Shown piece by piece: positions 7,934-18,925 of a stretch of DNA of 64,000 nt. Made by a program: the position numbers and the translations under genes. The notes beneath the pieces are model-generated. The model ran no database searches. It worked only from the letters and a program-made list of their open reading frames with translations, and was not told the origin of the DNA. How positions within the stretch are numbered: the stretch's first letter is position 1; the number at the start of each line of letters is the position of its first letter. Source of the stretch: Meinhardsimonia xiamenensis (GTDB lineage Bacteria; Pseudomonadota; Alphaproteobacteria; Rhodobacterales; Rhodobacteraceae); the NCBI RefSeq assembly GCF_900102905.1, contig NZ_FNFV01000003.1:1-64000 (forward strand), written 5' to 3'.

Positions 7934-9195
7934 CAGCCCCTGATCCTTTCAATTTTTGCCCCGCAGGCGCCGAGCTTCTCCTCCACCCGCTCGTAGCCCC
8001 GGTCGAGATGATAGACGCGGTTCACCACCGTCTCTCCCTCCGCTGCCAGACCGGCGAGGATGAGCGACACGGAAGCACGCAGATCGGTTGCCATCACCGG
8101 CGCTCCCTTCAGACGCTCCACGCCCGTCACCGTCGCCACGCCACCGTGCACATCGATCTTGGCGCCCATGCGGATCAGTTCGGGCGCATGCATGAAGCGG
8201 TTCTCGAATATCGTCTCCTCGAGCCGCGCCACCCCCTCGGCCGTGCACATCAGTGCCATCATCTGCGCCTGCAGGTCCGTCGGAAAGCCCGGAAACGGCG
8301 CCGTCGTCACATCCACCGCCCGCGCCCGCCCGGTGCCGCGAACTTTCAGCCCGCGCGGCGTGTCGGTGACTTCGATCCCCGCTTCCTCGAGCTTGTCGGC
8401 AAGCGCCGCAACCAGCTCGCGCCGCCCGCCCAGGAGCTCCACTTCACCGCCGGCAATCGCCGGGGCGATCATGTAGGTGCCAAGCTCGATCCGGTCGGGA
8501 ATCACGCGGTGGGTGACGCCGTGCAGCCGCTCCACCCCTTCGATCACCATTTCCGAGCTGCCGGCCCCCTCGATGCGCGCGCCCATCGCGTTGAGGCAGT
8601 CGGCGAGCGCCACCGTGTCGGGCTCGCGCGCCACGTTGCGCAGCACGGTCGTGCCCTTCGCCAGCACCGCCGCACAGAGCGCGTTCTCCGTGGCGCCGAC
8701 CGAGACAAACGGAAATTCGATGACCGCCCCTTTCAGCCCGTTCGGTGCCGAGGCATGCACGTATCCCTCCCGGAGCTCGATCTCGGCTCCGAGCTTCTGC
8801 AGGGCCTCGAGATGCAGATCCACCTTCCGCGCGCCGATGGCGCAGCCGCCCGGCAGCGACACGATGGCCTCCCCCAGCCGCGCGACCATCGGCCCCAGCA
8901 CGTTGAAGGAGGCGCGCAGCTTGCGCACGATGTCATAATGCGCGCGCCGCTCGCGGATCTCGGCCGCCGAGATCACCAGCGCGCGGCCCTCCTGCAGGCG
9001 GGCCACCTCGCAGCCGAGGCTCTCGAGAAGCTGACCAAGCGTGACCACATCCGTCAGGCGCGGCACGTTCGTCAGCGTCACCGGCTCCTCGGTCAGCAGC
9101 GCGGCGCACATCAGCTTGAGAGCGGTGTTCTTCGCTCCGGCAATGGGAATTTCCCCGGCAAGCGGGCCATTGCCGGTAACGACGATCGAATCCAT
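7933..9195 (-). CDS. murA: UDP-N-acetylglucosamine 1-carboxyvinyltransferase
   Basis: First committed step of peptidoglycan synthesis: transfer of enolpyruvate from PEP to UDP-GlcNAc in the cytoplasm. The 420-residue sequence has K22 in [10 protein letters not shown] and the fosfomycin-reactive cysteine C118 in [15 protein letters not shown]. The cysteine is the normal residue, so no intrinsic fosfomycin resistance is suggested. It heads the operon together with a small basic protein gene 6 bases upstream. Confidence 0.97.
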   Translation of the reverse strand: MDSIVVTGNGPLAGEIPIAGAKNTALKLMCAALLTEEPVTLTNVPRLTDVVTLGQLLESLGCEVARLQEGRALVISAAEIRERRAHYDIVRKLRASFNVLGPMVARLGEAIVSLPGGCAIGARKVDLHLEALQKLGAEIELREGYVHASAPNGLKGAVIEFPFVSVGATENALCAAVLAKGTTVLRNVAREPDTVALADCLNAMGARIEGAGSSEMVIEGVERLHGVTHRVIPDRIELGTYMIAPAIAGGEVELLGGRRELVAALADKLEEAGIEVTDTPRGLKVRGTGRARAVDVTTAPFPGFPTDLQAQMMALMCTAEGVARLEETIFENRFMHAPELIRMGAKIDVHGGVATVTGVERLKGAPVMATDLRASVSLILAGLAAEGETVVNRVYHLDRGYERVEEKLGACGAKIERIRG

Positions 9196-9201
9196 CTGTT
9201 C

Positions 9202-9372
9202 TCAGTCCCCGCTCGTGTTTCCCTGCGCAATCGTGGCGCTGCGCGCCCGGGCCTGCGCCTTGCGACGGGCGATATTGGCCTTCAAGGCGGCTTTCAGCCG
9301 CTCCTCGCGCGCCTCATCCCGCCGTTTGCCTGTCGCGCCGGAGGTCTTGTTCTGGCCCGTTCTTCCCTTCAT
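9202..9372 (-). CDS. Small basic protein upstream of murA
   Basis: A 56-codon frame from ATG 9372 to TGA 9202 begins MKGRTGQNKTSGATGKRRDE and continues with a Lys/Arg/Ala-rich helix containing LKAALKANIARRKAQARARS. It stops 6 bases before the murA start and is therefore probably cotranscribed. I recall similar small basic proteins at this position in related genomes, but no function is known. The charge pattern would suit RNA or nucleic-acid binding. Confidence 0.65.
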   Translation of the reverse strand: MKGRTGQNKTSGATGKRRDEAREERLKAALKANIARRKAQARARSATIAQGNTSGD

Positions 9373-9458
9373 GCCCGCCTCTCTAGCGGAGAGCGGGAAA
9401 TTGGTCCAGATTGCGCTTGCGCCGCGCGCGCGGAGCGTCTAATGGGGCGCGCATCGGC

Positions 9459-9533
<75 letters not shown>

Positions 9534-9719
9534 GCGTCGCCCCTCCGAGAACTGCGTATGCCGTCCGGGCCTGACTGCGTGTCGGCCGGGGCCGTCGTTG
9601 CGGCAGCGCGAGACGCGTTCAATGCGACAAGAACGAGTCGTGGATGCTGCGCGCGGCTCCACCGGGGGCGGGGCGATGCGCGGCGACGCGGTCCGCCGCC
9701 GCGTGCCCTTGCCGCCCAT

Positions 9720-10646
9720 TCAGAGAAGCAGCTGGTAGCTGTGCGGGACGTAGGCGAAGCCGTCGCCGCGCGTCTCGACGTAGCCGATTCCAGGGAAGGG
9801 CATGTGGTAGCCGATGAGCGGAATGCGTTCAGCGGCGACCATGCCGAGGATACGTCTGCGCGTGGCCGCCGCGGCCGCCTTGTCCATGTCGAAGCGCACT
9901 TCCCAGTCGGGATGGGCCAGTGACCAGACATAATGATTGGCCGTGTCGGCCATCACCAGAATGCGCTGCCCCTCGCTTTCGAGGTGCCAGGCCATGTGAC
10001 CGGGCGTGTGGCCGAAGGCGGCCACCGCGGTGATGCCGGGGGCGCCTTCCTGCCCATCGCCCACGAAACGGGTGCGCTCGGCAAGCGGGCGCATGTTGGC
10101 CTCGAAGCGCTCGTTTTCCATCTTGGCCCAGGCGTCGAATTCCACCTGCCCGGTCACATAGGTGGCGTTCGGGAAGGTGGGCGCGCCCTCGTTCATCAGC
10201 CCGCCGATGTGGTCGCCATGCATGTGGGTGATGATGACGAGGTCGACGTCCTCCGCGCCGTAGCCGGCTTCGGCCAGCGCGCCCAGCGTGCCTCCCGCGG
10301 CAAGGCCGGTATCGAAAAGAATGACCTGCGAGCCGGTGTCGACGACGGTCGGCGTGAAGAAGAATTGCGCCTTGTCGGTTGGCAGGAAGGCGGCCGTGCT
10401 AACGGCGGCAAACTCCTCGGGGGAGACATTCAGGCCGAAGATCGTCTGGGGGTTCTCCACGGCACGGCTGCCCGCGAGAATGGTCGAGACACGGAACGCT
10501 CCGAGTTGGAATGAAAACTTGCGCGCGTTCTCCGGCGCGGCGCCGTGGGCTGCGGCCCCAGCCTGCTGCACCGGGGCCAGCGTTGCGGCGAGAGGCAGCG
10601 CGGCCGCGGAAGCGAGCGCTGCGCGTCGGGTGAGTCTAGCGTTCAT
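9720..10646 (-). CDS. Tat-exported metallo-beta-lactamase-fold hydrolase
   Basis: The 308-residue protein starts with a twin-arginine signal (LTRRAALASAAALPLAATLA) and an AxA-type cleavage region near residue 33, so it should be folded before export to the periplasm. The zinc-binding motif THMHGDHIGG (about 150-159) is clear, and GHTPGHMAWHL supplies a further His. The substrate is not evident; lactonase-like or quorum-quenching activity is possible, but so are many others. It is monocistronic. Confidence 0.85.
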   Translation of the reverse strand: MNARLTRRAALASAAALPLAATLAPVQQAGAAAHGAAPENARKFSFQLGAFRVSTILAGSRAVENPQTIFGLNVSPEEFAAVSTAAFLPTDKAQFFFTPTVVDTGSQVILFDTGLAAGGTLGALAEAGYGAEDVDLVIITHMHGDHIGGLMNEGAPTFPNATYVTGQVEFDAWAKMENERFEANMRPLAERTRFVGDGQEGAPGITAVAAFGHTPGHMAWHLESEGQRILVMADTANHYVWSLAHPDWEVRFDMDKAAAAATRRRILGMVAAERIPLIGYHMPFPGIGYVETRGDGFAYVPHSYQLLL

Positions 10647-10749
10647 GGATCAATCCCTCATGGCGGTGCGGTTGCTGTCATCCTCCCGTCGGACGATAGC
10701 GCCTGCCCATCCTGCGGGCGCTCAAGCTTTCGTGATCTTCGCGCCGGTT

Positions 10750-11166
10750 TCATTCCCACCAGCGGTCGATACGGGCGATATCCTCGTCGGACCAGCCGAA
10801 GTGGTGGGCGAGCTCGTGCACCACGACATGCGCCACCAGAGCGTCAAGCGCCACGTCTCCGCGTTCGATCCACTCCTCGAGGATGGGACGGCGGAACAGG
10901 CGCACGGTGTCGGGGGCGTATGGCTGGTCGGCAACCGATTTTTCCGTCAGCGGGATGCCCTCGTAGAGCCCGGTGAGCTCGAAGGGGTCGTCAATGCCCA
11001 TCTCTTCGAGAATCTCCGTCGGCGGAAAGTCCTCGACCAGCAGGACCACCTGCCGCGCCGCTGCACGAAACGGCTCGGGCAGGGCGGCCACGGCGGCCTC
11101 CGCCATCGCCTCGATGTCGGCGAGCGAAGGGGCAGTGACGTTGAAGGTCGCAGGCTCGCGGGTCAT
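10750..11166 (-). CDS. Metallopeptidase family protein (zincin-like)
   Basis: A 138-residue protein with a C-terminal zinc motif HVVVHELAHHFGWSD (HExxH at about 117-121). Small proteins of this kind are annotated as zincin-like metallopeptidases of the PF06262 type. The start MTREPATFNV at 11166 is preferred; the open frame upstream runs into the divergent dehydratase promoter. No signal peptide. Substrate unknown. Confidence 0.78.
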   Translation of the reverse strand: MTREPATFNVTAPSLADIEAMAEAAVAALPEPFRAAARQVVLLVEDFPPTEILEEMGIDDPFELTGLYEGIPLTEKSVADQPYAPDTVRLFRRPILEEWIERGDVALDALVAHVVVHELAHHFGWSDEDIARIDRWWE

Positions 11167-11317
11167 GTGCAGAGTATCGGGCAGGAGGGAGGGCAGGGAA
11201 AGGGCCACCGGCGCAACGCCCCGCGCGTTGCCCGCCGGTGGCTTGGCATCCGCGCGCCTGCCGGGGCTTAATGGGGCGGCGTGAAGCTCAACCCCGTCCG
11301 CTGAAAAGGCCACCGAG

Positions 11318-13036
11318 ATGAGTGACGACACCCCCGAACACGGGCTGGCCCGCGGGCTGACCAATTACGGCGACCGCGATTTCTCGATCTATCTGCGCCG
11401 CTCCTTCGCCGCTTCCATGGGCTATTCGCGCGAGGCGCTCGCCCGTCCGATCGTGGGCATCGCCAACACCGCCTCGGGCTTCAACAATTGCCACCGGCAC
11501 TTTCCCGAGCTGATCGAGGCGGTGAAGCGCGGCGTGCTGATGGCGGGCGGGCTGCCGGTGGAGTTTCCCACCATCTCGCTCGGCGAGGTGTTCCTCAGCC
11601 CCACCAGCCTGAAATTCCGCAACCTGATGTCGATGGACACCGAGGAGATGATCCGCGCCCAGCCAATGGATGCCGTGGTGCTGGTGGGCGGCTGCGACAA
11701 GACGGTGCCGGCACAGCTGATGGGCGCGGCCTCGGCCGACGTGCCGGCGGTGCAGCTCGTGGCGGGGCCGATGATGACCGGCCGGCACAAGGGCGAGCGG
11801 CTTGGCGCCTGCACCGACTGCCGGCGCTTCTGGGCAAAGTATCGCGCAGGCGAGATCGACGCTGATGAGATTGCCACGGTGGAAAGCCGGCTGGCCACCA
11901 CCGCCGGAACCTGCGCGGTGATGGGCACCGCCTCGACCATGGCCTGCATTGCCGAGGCGCTGGGCATGAGCCTGCCCGGCACCGCCGCCATCCCGGCGGT
12001 GCATGCCGACCGGCTGCGGGCGGCGGAGGCCTCGGGCGTTGCCGCGGCGCGGATGATCGCGCGCCCGATCCGGCCGAGCGAGATCATCACCGAGAAATCG
12101 GTGGAGAATGCGCTGCGCGTGCTCCTCGCGCTCGGCGGCTCGACCAACGCCATCATCCACCTCACCGCCATTGCCGGGCGGCTCGGCATCGAGGTGCCGC
12201 TCGCCCGCCTCAACGCGCTTTCCGACGAGACCCCGGTTCTCGTCAACCTCAAGCCCGTGGGCGAGGGCTACATGGAGGATTTCTTCGCCGCGGGCGGCAT
12301 GGGGGCGGTGCTGCGCGAGCTGCGGCCCCTTCTGCATCTCGACACCATGACCGTGACCGGCGAGACGCTTGGGGAGCGACTGGCGCATGACGCGGGATAC
12401 GTCGACCGCCGCGTGATCGCCTCGGCGGCCGAACCCCTGGAGCCGCAGGGCGGGCTTGTGGCGCTCTTCGGCAATCTCGCGCCGCGCGGGGCGATCCTGA
12501 AGCGCTCGGCAGCCGATGCGCGGCTTTTCGAGCATGAGGGGCGGGCGGTTGTCTTCTCCTCGCTCGCCGATCTCGCCGCGCGGGTGGACGACCCCGAGCT
12601 CGACATCACCCCCGATGACATCATGGTGCTGCAGAATGCCGGCCCCGAGAGCCCCTCGGGCATGCCCGAGGCGGGATACCTGCCGATCCCGAAGAAGCTT
12701 GCCGCGCGCGGGGTGAAGGACATGATCCGCATCTCGGACGCGCGCATGTCGGGCACCGCCTTCGGCACCATCGTGCTGCACGTGACGCCCGAGGCCGCGG
12801 TGGGCGGGCCGCTTGCGCTCGTGCGCACGGGCGACCGCATCCGGCTGTCGGTGAAGGAAAAGAGGATCGAGCTTCTGTTGAGCGAGGAGGAGCTTTCCCG
12901 CCGCCGCGCCGAATGGCGCCGGCCCACCCCGCCGCTTGAGACCCGGCGCGGTTATGACTGGCTTTATGCGGCCCATGTGCTGCAGGCCGATGAAGGGTGC
13001 GATTTTGCCTTCCTGAAGGGGAGGGGCAAGGGCTGA
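11318..13036 (+). CDS. IlvD/Edd family dehydratase, probably acting on a sugar acid
   Basis: The 572-residue sequence has the iron-sulfur cysteines of the family: C58 (FNNCHRHF), C126 (GGCDKT) and C199 (TAGTCAVMG), plus an extra CTDC pair at 165-168. The C-terminal domain contains SGMPEAGYLPIPKKL and RISDARMSG, matching the substrate-carboxylate site. Length and the ACTDCRRFW insert resemble pentonate (L-arabonate or D-xylonate) dehydratases more than the branched-chain enzyme. It is monocistronic and convergent with uvrB, so no pathway context decides the substrate. Confidence 0.85.
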   Translation: MSDDTPEHGLARGLTNYGDRDFSIYLRRSFAASMGYSREALARPIVGIANTASGFNNCHRHFPELIEAVKRGVLMAGGLPVEFPTISLGEVFLSPTSLKFRNLMSMDTEEMIRAQPMDAVVLVGGCDKTVPAQLMGAASADVPAVQLVAGPMMTGRHKGERLGACTDCRRFWAKYRAGEIDADEIATVESRLATTAGTCAVMGTASTMACIAEALGMSLPGTAAIPAVHADRLRAAEASGVAAARMIARPIRPSEIITEKSVENALRVLLALGGSTNAIIHLTAIAGRLGIEVPLARLNALSDETPVLVNLKPVGEGYMEDFFAAGGMGAVLRELRPLLHLDTMTVTGETLGERLAHDAGYVDRRVIASAAEPLEPQGGLVALFGNLAPRGAILKRSAADARLFEHEGRAVVFSSLADLAARVDDPELDITPDDIMVLQNAGPESPSGMPEAGYLPIPKKLAARGVKDMIRISDARMSGTAFGTIVLHVTPEAAVGGPLALVRTGDRIRLSVKEKRIELLLSEEELSRRRAEWRRPTPPLETRRGYDWLYAAHVLQADEGCDFAFLKGRGKG

Positions 13037-13049
13037 GGCGCTTGCATCG

Positions 13050-13135
13050 CCCGGCCGTGAGGCCGGGCAGCGCCCGACCCGCCCCCCCACGGGGCGGGCG
13101 CTTCGCTTCCCGCCCCGTCGGGCCGGGCGCTGCCC
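13050..13135. terminator. Nested GC-rich palindrome between convergent genes
   Basis: In the gap between the dehydratase stop and the uvrB stop lie several overlapping inverted repeats: CCCGGCC/GGCCGGG (13050-13056/13061-13067), CGGGGCGGG/CCCGCCCCG (13090-13098/13109-13117), and an outer perfect 12-bp pair GGGCAGCGCCCG/CGGGCGCTGCCC (13065-13076/13124-13135). No U-run follows, so it is not a textbook intrinsic terminator, but a bidirectional stop or mRNA-end stabiliser is likely. Confidence 0.5.
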
Positions 13136-13180
13136 TTGTTCGTAAGCGGGGATCGGAAAGGCGCTCTCAGAAAGCGGTTC

Positions 13181-15370
<2,190 letters not shown>

Positions 15371-15750
15371 GGCATGGATCCTCTCACGCCCCATGATGGG
15401 GCGGAAGCGCCCCGGTTCAACCCTGTTCCGCCCGCGCTTTCTCGGCGCCCTCGGGCTCCGCCACGCCGGCCCGTTCGGCGAGATGTCGCCATGGCGCGCC
15501 CAGCGTCCGGCCGGGAGCGGTTGCGCAACCGGAAATGGAAAATCACTTGATTAATGCGCGCAGGTTGATAGCCTGCCCGCACAACAAGCAGAAGAAGCTG
15601 CCGGCCGGGCGACGATCACCCACCCCACACTCGCTCCCATGGACCCGGCCGGCAGCCTGCTCTTCCTGTTCCTGAACGGAGCGGCCTGCGCGACGCTTGC
15701 GTCCGGTTGATACTCGGCGCATAAGGCTGGCTGGCATCTGGAGGCTCAGA
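15371..15750. other. 380-base intergenic region with strong stem-loop
   Basis: No convincing gene is seen here. It holds a small hairpin, GCAGG/CCTGC near 15560-15575, and a large one with perfect 13-bp arms GCTGCCGGCCGGG (15597-15609) and CCCGGCCGGCAGC (15644-15656) around a 34-base loop. A TTGATT near 15547 could be a weak -35 element. It could encode a small RNA on the plus strand or the structured leader of the downstream gene. The uvrB promoter must also lie here, on the other strand; no clear LexA box was found. Confidence 0.35.
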
Positions 15751-16071
15751 ATGCGCAAGGCTCAGGCACGCATCTACAAACCCGCAAGATCGGCCACCTC
15801 GTCGGGCACGGCCAGGACCCGCGAGTGGATTCTCGAGTTTTCGCCGTCCGAGGCGCGCCGGCTCGACCCGCTGATGGGCTGGACGAGTTCGGGTGACACG
15901 CGCACCCAGGTGCGGCTGCGCTTTCCGACGAAGGAAGCGGCGCTGGAATACGCCGGGGAGCACGGCATCGATGCGCTGGTGTTCGAGCCGCACGAGCGAC
16001 GCCCCAATATCCGCCCGCGCGGCTATGGGGAAAACTTCGCCACCGAACGGCGCAATCCCTGGACACACTGA
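15751..16071 (+). CDS. NDUFS4-like complex I accessory subunit (ETC complex I subunit family)
   Basis: The 106-residue protein resembles the 18-kDa NDUFS4 accessory subunit of alphaproteobacterial and mitochondrial NADH:ubiquinone oxidoreductase. The family pattern is the N-terminal [20 protein letters not shown] and the C-terminal [21 protein letters not shown] segment (RP..Y..NF...R..PWTH). GGAGG lies 6 bases before ATG 15751. It is encoded alone, away from the nuo operon, as is usual in this group. Confidence 0.92.
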   Translation: MRKAQARIYKPARSATSSGTARTREWILEFSPSEARRLDPLMGWTSSGDTRTQVRLRFPTKEAALEYAGEHGIDALVFEPHERRPNIRPRGYGENFATERRNPWTH

Positions 16072-16134
16072 GGTGCGGTCGGGCAGCTTTTTCTTGCCTC
16101 CTGGCGGCTGCTCGCGCCATACAGTCGCCCATGC

Positions 16135-16211
16135 GGCCCCGTAGCTCAACTGGATAGAGCAGCTGACTTCTAATCAGCAGGCTGAGGGTTCGAGTCCTTC
16201 CGGGGTCGCCA
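16135..16211 (+). tRNA. tRNA-Arg(TCT)
   Basis: The acceptor GGCCCCG pairs with CGGGGTC (one G-U), the D arm is GCTC-AACTGGATA-GAGC, the anticodon loop CTTCTAA carries TCT, and the T arm is GAGGG-TTCGAGT-CCTTC. Discriminator G and an encoded CCA give 77 bases. Confidence 0.95.
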
Positions 16212-16273
16212 ATTCCCGCAGCGGGCGGCACTGCGCGGGCCCTGCCCGCCAACCCATCAGCGAAAGGCCTTCC

Positions 16274-16969
16274 ATGACCTTCGACCGTTCGATCAAGATC
16301 GCCCCATCGATCCTTTCCGCCGATTTCGCCAATTTCGGCGCTGAGATCCGCGCCATCGAGGCCCAGGGGGCGGACTGGGTGCACGTCGATGTGATGGACG
16401 GGCATTTCGTGCCCAACCTCACTTTCGGCCCGCCAGCCGTTGCCGCCTTCCGCCCGCATGTGAAGACGGTGATGGACGTGCACCTGATGATCGCGCCCGT
16501 GGACCCCTATATCGAGGCCTTCGCCAGGGCAGGGGCCGACATCATCACCGCCCATGTCGAGGCGGGCCCGCACATCCATCGCACCTTGCAGGCCATCCGC
16601 GCGGCGGGCTGCAAGGCGGGCGTGAGCCTCAACCCCGGCACGCCGGTGGAAGCGATCGAGAACGTCATCGACATCGTCGATCTGGTGCTGGTGATGAGCG
16701 TGAACCCCGGCTTCGGCGGGCAGAGCTTCATCGAGAGCCAGGTGGAAAAGGTTGCGCGCGTGCGCCAGCTGGTGGGCGATCGGCCCGTGCACATCGAGGT
16801 TGATGGAGGCATCACCCCCGTGACCGCCCCCAAGGTGGTGGCGGCGGGCGCCGATGTGCTGGTGGCCGGCTCCGCGGTCTTCAAGGGGGGCTCGGTGGAC
16901 AGACCCGAAATCTACGGCGCCAACATCCGCGCCATACGCGAAGCGGCCGAAGCCGCGCGGCGAGGCTAG
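16274..16969 (+). CDS. rpe: Ribulose-phosphate 3-epimerase
   Basis: Interconverts ribulose 5-phosphate and xylulose 5-phosphate in the pentose phosphate and Calvin pathways. The 231-residue TIM barrel shows APSILSADFANFG, the metal-binding HVDVMDGHFVPN, MSVNPGFGGQ and the second catalytic Asp in IEVDGGI. Not linked to Calvin-cycle genes, so a housekeeping copy. Its TAG stop shares the palindrome CTAG with the stop of the convergent regulator gene. Confidence 0.96.
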   Translation: MTFDRSIKIAPSILSADFANFGAEIRAIEAQGADWVHVDVMDGHFVPNLTFGPPAVAAFRPHVKTVMDVHLMIAPVDPYIEAFARAGADIITAHVEAGPHIHRTLQAIRAAGCKAGVSLNPGTPVEAIENVIDIVDLVLVMSVNPGFGGQSFIESQVEKVARVRQLVGDRPVHIEVDGGITPVTAPKVVAAGADVLVAGSAVFKGGSVDRPEIYGANIRAIREAAEAARRG

Positions 16970-17658
16970 CCGGCTTCTGCGAAGGTCTCGCGCACGAAGC
17001 CCCAGGCGGCTTCGAGATGCCGGTTCATGGCGGCTTCGGCGGCATCCGGATCACGCGCCAGGATCGCCTCGTAGATTGCCTCGTGCGCGGCAAGGTTGAC
17101 GCGGTTGATCGCAACGGTCTGGTTCATCTTCACCCAGTGCGGCCGCAACCAGTTGAAAAAGCCCTCGTGCACGGCGGGAAACACCGGGTTGCGCGGAATC
17201 TCGTAAAGCACTCTGTGAAAGGCGCGGTCGGTGACGTAGAATTGCGGCGTGTCCTCCACCGCGGCACGATTGGCCTCCAGCGCCTGCCTGAGTGCGGCAA
17301 TGTCCTCGCGCCGGGCGTTCGCCGCAGCCTCCCGTGCCAGCGCGCGCTCGACAAAGATCCGGGTACGGAACAGGCTCTCGACACCTTCGGGCGTGCCGAG
17401 AAGCTGGCGCACCGCCGGGCCGGTCACCTCCAACACGGCCTCGTAGCCCGGCCGCCGCACCACGGGACGATGGCGCGGGCGGCACAGCACCAGCCCGCGG
17501 TTTGACAGCGCGGCGATCGCTTCCCTTATCACGCTGCGCGAGGCTCCGAATTCGGCCATGAGCGCGCGCTCGGAAGGCAGCCGCTCGCCATGGGCGAGTT
17601 CGCCCGAGGAAATACGCGCCTCGAGGCCTGCGATCACATGGTCGGTCGCGCGCCGCAT
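16966..17658 (-). CDS. FadR-type GntR regulator (FCD domain)
   Basis: The 230-residue protein has an N-terminal winged helix-turn-helix (about 5-70, with RLPSERALMAEFGASRSVIREAI) and an alpha-helical FCD effector domain whose metal-ligand pattern includes D144/H148-like (VTDRAFHRVLYE), HEGF and AAHEAIYEAI...H. Start MRRATDHVI at 17658 is chosen; the frame beyond is in the divergent promoter. It faces the acid-sugar dehydratase gene, so it likely represses that operon and responds to the substrate. Confidence 0.88.
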   Translation of the reverse strand: MRRATDHVIAGLEARISSGELAHGERLPSERALMAEFGASRSVIREAIAALSNRGLVLCRPRHRPVVRRPGYEAVLEVTGPAVRQLLGTPEGVESLFRTRIFVERALAREAAANARREDIAALRQALEANRAAVEDTPQFYVTDRAFHRVLYEIPRNPVFPAVHEGFFNWLRPHWVKMNQTVAINRVNLAAHEAIYEAILARDPDAAEAAMNRHLEAAWGFVRETFAEAG

Positions 17659-17741
17659 GCGCCCCTGATCCTTTCTGCGCCCTTGGGTTGCGAGCGCGCG
17701 CCGCCTGTCGGTTCCTTGTCGGGCCACTGTTTCGGATTTTC

Positions 17742-17780
17742 TTGACAGAAGCGGATTCCATGCAACTCTTGCACAAGTTT
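17742..17780 (+). promoter_or_regulatory. Putative promoter and operator of the acid-sugar operon
   Basis: TTGACA at 17742-17747 is a perfect -35 element, but the -10 partner is weak. Downstream, an imperfect dyad centred near 17771 reads AACTCTTGCACAAGTTTT, with CTTG and CAAG arms, of the kind bound by FadR-type dimers. It sits in the 148-base gap between the divergent regulator and dehydratase genes. Confidence 0.4.
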
Positions 17781-17806
17781 TGGTCAGATCAAAGGATTTC
17801 CGGTTC

Positions 17807-18907
17807 GTGGGCGCTTCCATCGAGAAGATCGAAGTCAGGCGATTTGCCCTTCCGCTGGCCGAAGTTCTCGTGGATGCAAGCCATGGAGCGCACACCCACT
17901 TTGAACTGATAACCGCCACCGTGACCACGAGCGACGGTGTGGCCGGCACCGGTTACAGCTATACGGGCGGCATTGGCGGTCATGCCATTGCCGCCATGCT
18001 GGAGCACGATCTTGCGCCTTTCCTTCTCGGACGGGATGCCGAGCCCGTCGAGGAGCTGAACGAGGCAATGGCCCGGTACCTGCATTACGTGGGGCGCGGC
18101 GGCATCGCCTCCTTTGCCATCTCGGCCATCGACATTGCGCTGTGGGACATTCGCGGCAAGGCGCGCGGCGAGCCGCTGTGGCGCATGGCCGGCGGGGCCG
18201 GACGCGGCTGCCGCGCCTATCGTGGGGGGATCGACCTGAACTTTCCCCTGCCCAGGCTTCTCGATTCGGTGCGCGGCTATCTTGCGGCCGGGTTTCGCGG
18301 GGTGAAGATAAAGGTCGGCCGGCCCACCCTCGCCGAGGACCTCGAGCGCGTTGCGGCGGTGCGTGACATGATCGGGCCGGATGTGGCCTTCATGGTCGAC
18401 GCCAATTACGCCTTCGATGTCGAACAGGCGATTGCCGCGGCGCGCGCCTTTGCTCCGCATGACATCACCTGGTTCGAGGAGCCGACGATCCCCGATGACT
18501 GGCTGGGTTACGCCCGCATCGCCGAGGAAGGTGGTCTGCCGCTGGCGATGGGCGAGAACCTGCACACCATCCACGAATTCGAACATGCGCTGCGCTGGGC
18601 GCGCCTCAGCTATCTGCAGCCCGATGCCTCCAACTGCGGTGGAATCACGGGCTGGCTTGCCGCAGCGCGCGCAGGCCAGGCCGCGGGGCTGCAGGTCTCC
18701 AGCCACGGGATGCAGGAGTTGCACGTCAGCCTCGTGTCCGCGCTCGACCCGCAAGGATGGATTGAAGTGCATTCATTTCCGATTGACGAATACACCACCC
18801 GCCCCCTGGTGATGGAGAATGGCCGCGCCGTGGCCCCCGACACGCCCGGCACGGGCGTCGAGTTCAATTGGGAGAAGCTTGAAGCCGCGCATGACAGCGG
18901 CACCTGA
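17807..18907 (+). CDS. Enolase-superfamily acid-sugar dehydratase (mandelate racemase subgroup)
   Basis: All residues of the mandelate racemase subgroup can be aligned: K167-I-K169 (VKIKVG), metal ligands D198 (VDANYAF), E224 (FEEPT) and E250 (GENLHT), the D273-H300 dyad ([15 protein letters not shown]) and E320. This favours dehydration of an aldonic or aldaric acid rather than muconate cycloisomerisation. GTG 17807 ([10 protein letters not shown]) is preferred because homologues start there and AAAGGA precedes it; a TTG at 17780 is the alternative. The alcohol dehydrogenase follows 18 bases later. The exact sugar acid is unknown. Confidence 0.85.
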   Translation: MGASIEKIEVRRFALPLAEVLVDASHGAHTHFELITATVTTSDGVAGTGYSYTGGIGGHAIAAMLEHDLAPFLLGRDAEPVEELNEAMARYLHYVGRGGIASFAISAIDIALWDIRGKARGEPLWRMAGGAGRGCRAYRGGIDLNFPLPRLLDSVRGYLAAGFRGVKIKVGRPTLAEDLERVAAVRDMIGPDVAFMVDANYAFDVEQAIAAARAFAPHDITWFEEPTIPDDWLGYARIAEEGGLPLAMGENLHTIHEFEHALRWARLSYLQPDASNCGGITGWLAAARAGQAAGLQVSSHGMQELHVSLVSALDPQGWIEVHSFPIDEYTTRPLVMENGRAVAPDTPGTGVEFNWEKLEAAHDSGT

Positions 18908-18925
18908 GCAGGCGGGAGGCAGAAA

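Noticed and set aside
6089-7996. A 635-codon open frame on the plus strand opposite hisD and the DUF2948 gene
   Set aside because: It mirrors strongly supported genes and has a composition rich in Arg, His, Gly and Pro expected from antisense reading of GC-rich coding DNA. No ribosome binding site or domain is seen.
15540-15680. Signal recognition particle RNA or tmRNA
   Set aside because: The conserved GGAAGGAAGCAGC loop of SRP RNA and the tmRNA tRNA-like ends are absent; only generic stem-loops are seen.
15371-15750. LexA (SOS) box upstream of uvrB
   Set aside because: No GTTC-N7-GTTC or GAAC-N7-GTTC pair was found in the uvrB leader.
17780-17806. TTG start for the acid-sugar dehydratase at 17780
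   Set aside because: Not fully excluded, but the nine added residues overlap the operator-like dyad and are not expected from family starts. GTG 17807 fits better.
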